Part shown: piece after piece, positions 10,016 to 19,290 of the stretch
How the letters are laid out: every line of letters begins with the position of its first letter
How positions within the stretch are numbered: the stretch's first letter is position 1
From: Neoechinorhynchus agilis
Lineage: Eukaryota > Acanthocephala
Assembly: GCA_051530055.1 (NCBI GenBank)
Contig: CM121341.1
Location: 6,696,001 to 6,760,000, forward strand
Reading direction: 5' to 3'
DNA length: 64,000 nucleotides
Notes under the pieces: model-generated
Databases searched by the model: none
Seen by the model: only the letters and a program-made list of their open reading frames with translations
Told to the model about the DNA's origin: nothing
Position numbers and translations under genes: made by a program

Positions 10016-10962
10016 CCTGTGGTGAAGATAATCCCGGTTAGAAATCATCCTATTGTGATGAAACCTCTTGGCAAACTGCCTATCAGTGCGCAGATTTTAA
10101 GCTCTTTCGGACGATCAGCGAACAAAAGCTTCTGAGCACAGTTCGAGGTTAAAAAATCCTTCCTCGATTAGCTGAAAAGAGTTACTCAAGGCTTTTAAAG
10201 GAAACCTGGGCACTTAAAAATTGGATGATTAATAGGTGAATAAAAAATAGTCAACATATATTTCAGTTATTCAATATTTAAAAACCTTTTCCTCGACGGC
10301 TTCGGCGTTACATTTTTAATTTATGAAGAGTTGACTTTCGATAGATTACACCCAGTATTCATTTGTTGCATTATCAGCTGATTTTCTCGACCGCATGTAC
10401 ACATTTATTTTTTTATTGATCTGAATTAGCACTTTCGGCGGTCGGAGAAATTCTCCGATCAGATTGAAACTGTTTATTTTTTACAAAAGTGTGAATCGCT
10501 GCTTGATTTTCCAGTCGAATGTCTTAATTTTAATTTGACAAAACTTATTTGCTTAGCTTTCGTCGTATTACGGCTTCGAATGGGCTGACCAAAACCATTT
10601 TTAAAGTCTCAATTTTTTGAAAAAAAACTTTTTTTCTAGGTTTTACAGTAATAAAGTACAAGACGTGCAATCACCACCGTCCGCAAATTCTTAGCTTCTC
10701 TCCTTCTTCGGCTGTCGCTATCACGTTAGCAGCATTGCTTCGTTGTACTGGGAGATATTTTGTCGCAGGAATTCACCAGCTCGTGCGTCGCCGGTCATTT
10801 TCTCAATTTCATTGAGAGATCCTGGAGCAGAGTGAGTGCCGAGTACCGTAGAAATATGGTTACGCGATCATCAAATATCGATTTGGTTTCTTCCGTATTT
10901 TCTTTTCTAGTAAAACTGCGACTTGGGACTAGAACCCTTCTTCAAGTCTTTTGGTTAATAAA
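10016..10962 (+). promoter_or_regulatory. RPL7 upstream region with splice-acceptor-like site
   Basis: No ORF of note. A strong polypyrimidine-AG (ATTTTCTTTTCTAG) ends at 10910, 52 bp before the RPL7 ATG, and another (TTTTTTTCTAG) lies near 10640. Either a 5'-UTR intron or a trans-splice acceptor; the sequence alone does not separate them. Confidence 0.4.
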
Positions 10963-11778
10963 ATGCCGTCTAAGAAAGCTCCGGGGACAGTTGGTTCAGC
11001 GCAAGCGGTTCCTGCTAAGCCTATAGATCCGTCGAAGCCGTTAACTCTCAAGCGACTCCCGCGTGTACCGGAGATCCTGTTGCTTCGCCGCAAGCAGCAC
11101 GCCAAATCTCACCTTCTGAATCTCAAAAAACAAGCCGCTCAGCGAGCTAGGACTTCAAAGCGAAAACAAGAGATCTTCAAACGGGCTGAAAGATATGTTC
11201 AAGAATATCGGCGTAGTCAACGTGATCTGGTACGAGTAAAACGCCAGGCTAAGATGGCCGGCAATTTCTATGTGGATCCAGAGCCCAGACTGGCTTTTGT
11301 AATGCGGATTCGTGGTATTCTCGGTCTTCATCCTAAAGTCCGCAAGGTCCTTCAGCTTCTACGTCTTCGTCAAATCAACAATGGAGTCTTTGTTCGAATC
11401 AATAAGGCCGTCGTCAACCTGCTCAGAATCGCAGAACCTTACATTACATGGGGATATCCTAACCTCAAGACTGTTAGAGATCTGATCTACAAAAGAGGAT
11501 ATGGAAAGATCAATCGACAAAGAATTCCTCTGACGGACAATAAACTTATCGAGGATAATCTTGGACCAAAACATAATATTATATGTATGGAGGATTTAGT
11601 TCATGCGATTTACACGGTCGATGACGACAAATTCAAAGCCGCTTCCAACTTCTTGTGGCCGTTTAAGTTGAATAATCCTAAAGGAGGATGGCGCAAAAAA
11701 GTCAATCATTTCGCGGAAGGAGGTGATTTTGGCAACCGGGAAAAGTATATAAATCATTTACTCCGAAAAATGATTTAA
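10963..11778 (+). CDS. RPL7: 60S ribosomal protein L7 (uL30)
   Basis: 271 residues from the ATG at 10963 ([10 protein letters not shown]). After a basic N-terminal helix (residues ~60-110, rich in Lys/Arg), the uL30 fold begins at [20 protein letters not shown], then VFVRINKA, '[20 protein letters not shown]', RGYGK and [10 protein letters not shown], all hallmark eukaryotic L7 segments. The C-terminus ends with [11 protein letters not shown]. Length is normal (human 248). Part of the large ribosomal subunit near the 5S RNP and expansion segment 7. Coding region without introns; upstream acceptor noted separately. Confidence 0.97.
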   Translation: MPSKKAPGTVGSAQAVPAKPIDPSKPLTLKRLPRVPEILLLRRKQHAKSHLLNLKKQAAQRARTSKRKQEIFKRAERYVQEYRRSQRDLVRVKRQAKMAGNFYVDPEPRLAFVMRIRGILGLHPKVRKVLQLLRLRQINNGVFVRINKAVVNLLRIAEPYITWGYPNLKTVRDLIYKRGYGKINRQRIPLTDNKLIEDNLGPKHNIICMEDLVHAIYTVDDDKFKAASNFLWPFKLNNPKGGWRKKVNHFAEGGDFGNREKYINHLLRKMI

Positions 11779-12147
11779 TCTGGTTTTTCTTTGGGAAAAC
11801 GTATTGGTATTTAGAGTGTGTTTGGAGGCGAGCAGGGAAATGTGTGAGAAGTGGTTTCGTCACTTTAACAATCAGAGCACTCGATTGGATGCATGAACAC
11901 GTCCGTATGCCCAGTAAAAGTAAATTTGGTTTATGAATCTAGCAAATTTCATCTTTCCTTGCTTAAATATACCGGAGTTTTTGATGCTTCGAGCTTGTTA
12001 ATTTCTGCATTGTCTAAAAACTCTAAGTTGATTATGTAATCTTTGCAAACGGTCAAACTGAAATTATTTAAATTTCAGCAAAATGGACATTTAATATGAA
12101 CGCTATCCAAAGTCTCCATTTTTTACCGCCAACGATTTTTTATTTGC
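11779..12147. other. RPL7 3' flank
   Basis: AT-rich; no gene or repeat recognised. Confidence 0.4.
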
Positions 12148-12500
12148 TTGAAAAGTCTTCAAATTTCATATATCTGTGAATTAGTTCTTCATAGTCTTCC
12201 TTGGAGCCGAGGGAAGTGCCTCTTATGGGATGCAACCTGCACCGACACCATGGCCAAGTCCTTCGCTGATTTAGCCAGCAAAGGCCCCGGTGCTGTAGCG
12301 ACCGCAGCGGAGCGTCGGAAAGTGGCGCTTCTATTTTGTGCCTTTCGGGATCGAAACGTTCGGGGTCCTCGAAGAATCCGCAATTCAGCTGTTTTCAGAT
12401 ATAGCAAAGAGGTACATGGCGACGAAAAGGGACCCGCATGCGACAGCATCTCTCTCGCAGTACAACGAGGGAATGCTGAGAAAGCGTGAGGAAAACCGCG
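12148..12500 (+). mobile_element. LINE ORF2 3' fragment (non-LTR retrotransposon), decayed
   Basis: Frames here give the C-terminal end of a non-LTR retrotransposon polyprotein: PWSRGKCLLWDATCTDTMA (a conserved 'g+..vWDATcvDt.a' block), then AERRK, then in a second frame PFGIETFGVLEESAI, and in the first frame again ISLAVQRGNAEKA. The order matches intact elements, with at least two frameshifts inside ~350 bp. 5'-truncated copy; the same family is seen at 45.2-45.9 kb and, as twin copies, at 15.4 and 44.6 kb. Confidence 0.8.
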
Positions 12501-13107
12501 GCTCCACAGATCATTATCTTCCAAAACTTGTAAATTTTATCAAATAAATTTTCTTGCCATTTATCGAAACCAATCCGGTTTCCATCTTCATTCAATGTCA
12601 AGAAAGATCTTTATTTCCTTCCTTATTCTCCATCTTCTTATTTCGGATAATTCTTTATCTCAACTCACGATAATTTTCTCTCCCTCGAAACACTTCAGGA
12701 TTTGAAATCGATAAATCGTCTATCGGCAACCAAATAAGCCTTCTTTCTCCATAAAGTTGAATCATGTTCTGCTTTACTTTGAATCTAAATCCGATTTGCA
12801 TTGAAGAATGTGAAAAATAAACTTAACTTCACTTGTTTTGAGCTCACGAAAATACAAGGAAGTAACTGAAATTTTTTAGACGACAGATTGATACAGACAC
12901 CCAATAGAAATCAGAAATCGCCCTTCAAAAAGGTTGGTTAGTGACGTCACTTTTTAAATTTCCGTTCGTACGCGCGCTTAAAAGCAAGAAGAAAGCATTG
13001 TGGATTACACTAAACCGGAAGAAATCTGTGTTAATAATGACGTGTAATCGTGTCTGTCTATAGGATAATTGCATCCGTTCGCTCTGATTGGCTCCATTTA
13101 TTGAAAG
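12501..13107. other. Between LINE fragment and PDCD2L-like gene
   Basis: No ORF or repeat supported. Contains TGACGTCACTTTTTAAATTT near 12941, a CRE-like palindrome that could be part of the PDCD2L-like promoter ~165 bp upstream of its ATG. Confidence 0.35.
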
Positions 13108-15094
13108 ATGTCTATTCTTATTGGTTATTTGGAAAAGTCAGAACCGAATAAGACGGCCAAAAGTGAAGAATGTACAACATATTTTGGCCATGGTCCGGTA
13201 CGCCAGACTCCAAAGCTCTGGATCGCTAATCGATGAACGTAGAGCACCTTGACGCCCAATGGCATCATTGACGAACTACGAACTTGTGTTGAATGCAAGC
13301 AGAAACTTTGTTTTGTTCTCCAAATGTCTTGTCCATTGGAGAATGTGGATTTCGAGCGACACTTGTACGTGTTTGCTTGCGAAAATCCGAACTGTCAGGG
13401 CAAACGGAACAGGTGATTGTCTCAGTTAAAAATATTTTAAAAATTTGTTGTTTTTGTCGACAAAATTCGAGCTAACCGAAATAACAGATCATTAAAGAAG
13501 AATACGTATTTCAACTGATTTTATGAGTCATTTTATCGATTCAATTGATCGAATAAATTATAATTATTGGCTCATTGAAGTTGGAAAAAATAGATTCGAC
13601 TTTAATGATCTTTGATTTTATGAATCATTTTATCGATTCAATTGATCGAATAAATTATAATTATTGGCTCATTGAAGTTGGAGAAAATACATTGGACCTT
13701 AATGATCTTTCTCCGGTGTCGACAGCCACCCGGATGCAATCCTTAATAAAAAAAATGTAATTCCACCAAATACATCGATATCATTTGAAATATTAAATTC
13801 TCTAACAACATAGAAATTTAAAATTGTGGTGATTACACTTTCGCATAAAATGTATTTTATTGTTACCAAATATTTTTGAATGAGCAAGCTTCGCCTCTAG
13901 ATCTAGTCGATTTGATTAATTTTCCTCTTTCGAAATACTTCGTAGCAATAAAATTCATTTTATGCGAAAGTGTAATCACCACAATTTTAAATTTTTTTCT
14001 CCCGGATTGTTGTTAGTGTTGATCATTTATTTTTAAAATATTTCGTAACCTTTTTGCTAACCTCTTCAGTTATTTTCCTTGTAAGTTTTAAATATGACAA
14101 AGAAAGTAACTGAAGAGGTAAGCAAAAAAAGCTTACGAATATTTTAAAAACAAATGATCAACACGAACAACAATCCGGAGGAAAAACATCGCTAAACTCG
14201 AATAAAACTTTAAATCTTCGCTCAAAATACCAAGGGGTTTTTCGTTTTAATGCACAAAAATACTGATTACAAAAACAGCGAGCAATATTATGAATTTATA
14301 AATGGAAACAATTGTGATTTTGACACTTAAGAACGTTGGAATAAATCGACTTTTTCACTCTCCGCATTACTTAGTTGGACTGTTTTCCGTGACCAATCGA
14401 TATCTTCCAAAGTATTTTATTATGACGCGATTCCCAAATCCACAAAGAACCACACAGTATTGCCATTTCGACCGCTTTCATCCCAAGTCGAAGAATTCGT
14501 TAATCCAATCGATGAAAAGCACATAAAAGAAACTCTTTGTATGGTGGACACCATGTAAGTTGACGGTTGCTTTATTAAACGTTTTCGTTAGGTTTTTCTT
14601 TGTAAACAGAGATAGTTCTGAGTATGAGCAAACAGATCCAAATCACGGTGATGTTGTGTTTCATAAGTTCTTGAGCCGAGTAAACTACAACCCTGATCAA
14701 GTTTTAAGGTTTGTTGTTGTTGATATAATCAATATGGAAAATGTTAACACTTTTAGATACGAATGGAATGGAAAACCTCTTCGATACACTGCTAAATCAC
14801 CTGAGGAATACGTAGCGACAAAATGCACGTACTGTGGATCCGATCGGGTATTTGAATTTCAGCTCATTTCCACCCTGGTGAATTATCTAAAAAGAGGAAA
14901 ACGGACAGGTATTGTTCTTTTTAAACGCACCGAGGATTTTTTTCACAAAAAATTTAGTCATTGAATTTGGTACTATAAATGTGTTTACTTGTCGTAAAAG
15001 TTGTTGGAGTGCAAACGATGTATTGCCAAAAAAAGAGTTCGTCAACGTTGAGTGCGATCCAGATTTCGATGCCGTTAAAGCCGTTTTTAAATAA
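13108..15094 (+). CDS. PDCD2L: PDCD2-like protein (ribosome biogenesis chaperone)
   Basis: Six exons give 275 residues: 13108-13197, 13243-13412, 14375-14554, 14610-14708, 14757-14908 and 14958-15094. All introns are GT-AG and all phases agree. The N-terminal half has CVECKQKLCFVLQMSCPLE and HLYVFACENPNC (paired CxxC), joined across a 962-bp intron to SWTVFRDQ. The C-terminal half has NPDQVLRYEWNGKPL, CTYCGSDRVFEFQL, VIEFGTINVFTC and KSCW, all diagnostic of PDCD2/PDCD2L. This family escorts uS5 (RPS2) in 40S assembly. The exon 1/2 junction is the weakest: without the 45-bp intron 13198-13242 the frame continues PKLWIANR before stops. The long intron contains tandem and inverted repeats. Confidence 0.85.
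13515..13720. repeat. Tandem duplication (~97 bp, two copies) in PDCD2L-like intron
   Basis: A unit containing TTTTATCGATTCAATTGATC and GAATAAATTATAATTATTGG is present twice (starts ~13531 and ~13628) with about five differences. Confidence 0.85.
13815..14185. repeat. Two hairpin-forming inverted repeats in PDCD2L-like intron
   Basis: First: AAATTGTGGTGATTACACTT near 13821 is mirrored near 13965-13990 (arms ~45 bp). Second: about 14010-14090 is mirrored at about 14095-14180 (GTTGATCATTT... against AAATGATCAAC), arms ~80 bp with almost no loop. Miniature inverted-repeat elements. Confidence 0.8.
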
Positions 15095-15429
15095 AATAAT
15101 AAGCAGCAGTTGCACAATCATGTGATTTCTCAAGAACCACCAAATTTACACAAAAATCAGGTCGATTTTCGTGGCCTTATTGACAAGTAAAAAAAACCAC
15201 GTTTCTAAATTCCAAAGTGTGCGGATTTTAAAATCTCAACCTCGCATATTGATAATTTTTCACCTACATCAAACCAAACTCTCGCAGCAAGTTTATTTTG
15301 CGTCTCTTAGTTTTGTTAGTGCACACGATCAAGAATCATAAATATATTATCCTGATGACGATTTCGGACTCTATAAAAGCTTTATAAGGTTGTTGTTTTT
15401 TCAAGACGAAGTATTTATTATTATTACGT

Positions 15430-15760
15430 TTTTTAAGCAAGCATACATAATTTATAGTTTCTTCAACGCTCCCATTCATCGGCGCTGGCGAAAATGCTAG
15501 CCGCATTGCCCCACTGCACCGCAATGCTTATTTTTTGCGCCAAGAACGAAGTCGATCTTGGCTCTCCAGTCGCCGCGTTGATTCGTTTCCCCAAGTCCTT
15601 CGGGAGGGCCACGGGCGACCCTCCCAAGGTGCGTTTCCACACCGAAGGGGACAAAATGGTAGTCTCGGATTAGCTCCCTGTATTTTGAGCAACCTGCTAA
15701 TCTGAATAACTGCTAAAATGAATCTCTTCTGCCACGATTTTCTATTAAAAATTCGCCCGT
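15430..15760 (-). mobile_element. LINE ORF2 3' fragment, copy A
   Basis: Minus-strand frames give YHFVPFGVET followed, after a frameshift, by ALPKDLGKRINAATGEPRS and KISIAVQWGNAASIFA, the usual C-terminal end of a non-LTR retrotransposon. Nearly identical (a few substitutions) to 44589-44890 on the plus strand, so both derive from one recent source copy or a segmental duplication. The shared start (with GAAAATCGTGGCAGAAGAG in sense) marks the same 5' truncation. Confidence 0.85.
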
Positions 15761-15973
15761 TTTTCACAAAGAATTCTCATATTTAACATTGGATGAAGAA
15801 TTAGTCAATTTGAAATGAACGAAAAGATGCGGTTCTATCTTTTATTCAAAAATCGAACGGTACAACGAATCTTTGATTTCACTGGCTTTTGATGAGCAAC
15901 ACATAGTTTTTCGCTAAAGCTTTTCTGATCTTATTTTGTGTGTGTGTCATTGAGACAAAACTTCCCATTTTAG

Positions 15974-16718
15974 ATGTTTATGCGTAAAGAAATACCATCG
16001 GACAATAGCTGTATGTTTAACAGTTTCTACTATTGTCTAAGTAACGGTCAGCCGTTAGAAGATGCAAGTCCCAGTTACCTTCGTAGTGCAGTCGTCGATT
16101 TCATAAAGAATTGGCTTAGAGATGATAAATGCGCTGAGAGATTTTGTAAAGCAACGCTTGGTCGTGAACTGGACGAATATTTCAAGTTCATTATGGCCCC
16201 GGAATCCTGGGGTGGTGCAATCGAGCTCAGCATTTTGGCTGAGATATTTTGTGTTCAAGTGAAAGTAGCCGATATTCAATCAGGGAATATTTATGCTTTA
16301 GGTGGAGAAGATGGTCTGGGACGAGACGAGGGGGCTCATGCTCCAAGGACTTGCATGTATCTTCTATACGACGGTGTTCATTATGATGCCGCTTACAAGA
16401 AAATCGATGGCCAAGGAGTCATAACCATATTCGATGTGGAGTGAACATTCTCTGAAAGTTCTTTGGAAATAGAGGATATTCGCTAAAGATGACAAGGAAA
16501 CGACTGAAGGGATCAGGAACTTGATTGAAAGACTAAAGAAAGCTAGACAGTACACCGACATATCAAATATTAATCTTCAGTGTGGACAGTGCGGAGCAAA
16601 GTTGATTGGTGCTGATGGTGCCAGGTCTCACGCTAAGAGCAGTGGGCATGTTTCGTTCCAGGAGTATTCGTGTGGAGAATTAAATGCTCTCGAAAAGATT
16701 GCTTCCAAACCGAATTAA
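15974..16718 (+). CDS. YOD1: OTU1/YOD1-type deubiquitinase
   Basis: Two exons, 15974-16435 and 16473-16718, with a 37-bp phase-0 intron, give 235 residues. The OTU cysteine protease motif is IPSDNSCMF (Asp10, Cys13 nucleophile) and the catalytic histidine is in YDGVHYD (His136). A QYTDISNINLQC lead-in is followed by a C2H2 finger (Cys191, Cys194, His207, His213) with the SGHVSFQE ending typical of OTU1. OTU1 trims ubiquitin chains on p97/VCP substrates in ER-associated degradation. It lacks the N-terminal UBX-like domain that recruits p97 (human YOD1 is 348 residues). The ATG follows CCCATTTTAG directly, so it either begins here by trans-splicing or has an unrecognised upstream exon. Confidence 0.88.
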
Positions 16719-17053
16719 ATGATGGTTGCTAAAATGCGATTTTATTAAATAATATTTTTTCATGTGGAATTAAGGGCGACCCACAAAAAACCTTATTTAA
16801 TCTGCCCTTATAGATTTTAGATCAATTGACTATTGGATGCCTTCTTTCCTGAATTACTGTCTATTTACTCTGCATGGTCTGAGTTTTAATAAATAAAAAA
16901 TAAATAGATTTAAACAACTACGTGATAAATCAATATAAAAATGCGTGTGGTGGCACTGTTCACAACCTGCACTGCTTGTCACAAATCGTTTTAGCCCTTC
17001 ACGAGCGGTAACTGTCATTATATTTTACTTTTAAACACAAAAACAAGAGAACA
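16719..17053. other. Short intergenic region
   Basis: AT-rich 3' flank of the OTU gene with AATAAA-like signals (AATAAAAAATAAATAG near 16893); promoter of the next gene presumably lies here. No RNA gene seen. Confidence 0.35.
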
Positions 17054-18175
17054 ATGACTGAAGTAGTTCAACCAGCGAACGATAATCGAGATTGTGTAGG
17101 GGAGCGTGAAAATCCAACGACAAAATCAGTTCCAACTCAGACAAGGTCAGAGATCTCATGTACGTTTAATGATTATAGTCACATTCGATATCCTCATTTG
17201 GAGAACGTTCATCCGTTCTTACGAATCGCCTCGATAATCGATGAAGCTCGACAATACTACCCCGATCATGGTCGCGATGAGTTCATCCAGATGAGAATGA
17301 CCGAGATGAGCATGAAATCCATTTTAACAAGTTTGCCACCCGCTGGAAACCCATTTTTGTATCATGGATTCAGTCAAATCAAATACGTTCACGACTTGGT
17401 GGTCCCTGAAAACCAAGAACCCCTTTCATACCTCCGTATTATGAACAATTCCATAAAGATTATTTACGAACACATCTCTCGTCTATACATTCATTGCTGT
17501 TTTACTCCGGACTCAATAAGTGATGTTGAGGATATGTATTTACACATGGACACAGCAACTTGTCTTTTAATAAATCTCAAGCAATACGAACCGAACTGTG
17601 GAATCCACGATAGGATTCGGGCTTTTGTAAGTTTTTATCGCGAAATTTTTATTTATCAAGCAATCCGACTCTTGGGAAATAATCCAATGAATCTACTCGA
17701 AGCCCGCAGTATAGTGAAGCGAGCATTGCAATCTACACCCGAATGGCTAGAATCTGTCTTCCACATCCTGGTCATCGTTGATATGAGTTTTGTTTTAAAG
17801 ACTTTTATAATAGTTGATACCGACTACAACACCCTGTTACACTATTGTGTAAAAGAGAAAATTGCAATGGATTCCGACGTATTTCAGTGTCTCATTGCCC
17901 TTTGTGGATCAAGTTTTCAAAATATCAAATCTCAAACTCCTCTTGACATTGCGTTAAGACTCTCCACCGACGAACATTCCAAAAGTATGATAAAGCTGCT
18001 GGCTAGAAATCAAGCGAAATTGAGCATTCAATTGATTGCTTATTTTGCAGAACATGTAGATAGGTTCAGACCGATCGATGATCTCACCCGGGAAATTCAG
18101 TGGTCAGAAAATTACGAATCTATGCAGCAGTACAAGGAAAGCACTGAAGGCAACGCCGAAGAGCGCAATGCCTGA
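17054..18175 (+). CDS. FEM-1-like protein lacking the N-terminal ankyrin array
   Basis: 373 residues, single exon. The C-terminal two thirds follow the FEM1 plan: an alpha-helical TPR-like middle (residues ~50-240), one or two degenerate ankyrin repeats (NTLLHYCVKEK, SQTPLDIALRL), then SKSMIKLLARNQAKLSIQLI, which mirrors the 'LLKTQMKMSLKCLAA' tail before the FEM1 C-terminus. FEM1 proteins are substrate receptors of CUL2 ubiquitin ligases reading C-degrons, and FEM-1 drives sex determination in C. elegans. The usual protein has 6-7 N-terminal ankyrin repeats (~240 residues) that bind substrate; they are absent here. I infer a truncated or subfunctional paralogue. Sequence is divergent, so the family call is good but not certain. 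Confidence 0.65.
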   Translation: MTEVVQPANDNRDCVGERENPTTKSVPTQTRSEISCTFNDYSHIRYPHLENVHPFLRIASIIDEARQYYPDHGRDEFIQMRMTEMSMKSILTSLPPAGNPFLYHGFSQIKYVHDLVVPENQEPLSYLRIMNNSIKIIYEHISRLYIHCCFTPDSISDVEDMYLHMDTATCLLINLKQYEPNCGIHDRIRAFVSFYREIFIYQAIRLLGNNPMNLLEARSIVKRALQSTPEWLESVFHILVIVDMSFVLKTFIIVDTDYNTLLHYCVKEKIAMDSDVFQCLIALCGSSFQNIKSQTPLDIALRLSTDEHSKSMIKLLARNQAKLSIQLIAYFAEHVDRFRPIDDLTREIQWSENYESMQQYKESTEGNAEERNA

Positions 18176-18428
18176 CTATGTGCGCAAGAAAATTCTTGGT
18201 TTTTGTTTTATGCTTTAGGACGTTTTTAAAATAATTGGCTTGGTTACAAAAATGAGCTGACGAGTACGGGTGAAGGGGAGCGGATTTCATTTTGAGAAAT
18301 TGATTAAGATTTTTTGTACCACAGTGTCAGAGCTCGTCCGAGAAAATTGGTAGTTGGTTGCAGATCATCTCAACGTTTGTCAGTGGTTTTTTTCCATGAA
18401 TCCGATCAAATATACTTTATTTTCAAAT

Positions 18429-19061
18429 TCATGTTTGTTCCATCCGTTCGGGCGCAAATACACACGTATCTTCGTCTATCCTTCTTCCCTTCATAATGCT
18501 CTGACAAGCTTCTCCAATTGAGTTCCACAGAGCTTGGAAATACTGACTGAACTCTCGAGCAATCTGCCTTCCTTCTCCGTTTTCTCTCCCCATAACAACT
18601 ACATTTTCGTAGTTTCGGAGACTGATGTCGGTCATGTTCATTGAACCATTGAACACTACGTTTTCATCAATAATGATGAATTTATGGTGCAATATGGGAG
18701 GATGTGGCGGTGTACGAATTACGACTCCGGCAGCGTACAATTCTTCGAAATTCTCAGACCTTGTTTGCTCTTGAAGTTGGCTGAAATCACATATCATTCG
18801 GACTGGAATATCGCGATATCTACACTTCTTGATCGAATTGAGTATTTCAGTGGAATCAATAGCAAACAAGGCGATTTGGACACACTTCACAGCATTCTCA
18901 ATGGACGCACTAAGATCACGCATGAGTTCAAATGAGTTAGTGGGACAGAAATAGACTCGATCACCACATGGACGGTTCCTTTTGTGCTCCGTAGGGGAAT
19001 ATCGGGACAACGAAGGTAATCGTTTTGTAGCAATCGGTAACGATTCGTCGATTGATTTCAT
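18429..19061 (-). CDS. PLD6: Mitochondrial cardiolipin hydrolase/Zucchini-like phospholipase D (PLD6)
   Basis: 210 residues, one exon. A single HKD motif is intact: His125-x-Lys127-x4-Asp132 and Gly139-Ser-x-Asn142 (HHKFIIIDENVVFNGSMN). An upstream VQIALFAIDSTEILNSI beta-strand/helix is typical of the PLD6 half-molecule, which dimerises to form the active site. PLD6/Zucchini makes primary piRNA 5' ends or hydrolyses cardiolipin on the mitochondrial outer membrane. The N-terminus has no clear transmembrane helix, unlike human PLD6, so localisation is open. The ATG lies 3 bp after TTTTTTCTAG. The presence of this gene suggests a piRNA pathway. Confidence 0.85.
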   Translation of the reverse strand: MKSIDESLPIATKRLPSLSRYSPTEHKRNRPCGDRVYFCPTNSFELMRDLSASIENAVKCVQIALFAIDSTEILNSIKKCRYRDIPVRMICDFSQLQEQTRSENFEELYAAGVVIRTPPHPPILHHKFIIIDENVVFNGSMNMTDISLRNYENVVVMGRENGEGRQIAREFSQYFQALWNSIGEACQSIMKGRRIDEDTCVFAPERMEQT

Positions 19062-19290
19062 GATCTAGAAAAAATCAAGCTTTAGCTTCTTTTGAAAAAA
19101 AAGACAGCCAAAAAAACATTTTCTAATCTATGTTTACCTATCACAACGAAGACAAATCTCAAAAAGTTGCATAAATGTATTGTCGGCGATTAAACATTTT
19201 TAAGAATAATATAGTCAAGATGCGACATCTCTGTATTTCGACGAATTTCGAACTAATTTTTTTAAGAACTGTGGCGTAATTTTTTTGCCA

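Noticed and set aside
12189-12524. 111-codon minus-strand ORF
   Set aside because: Shadow of the plus-strand LINE fragment, whose frames match known ORF2 blocks.
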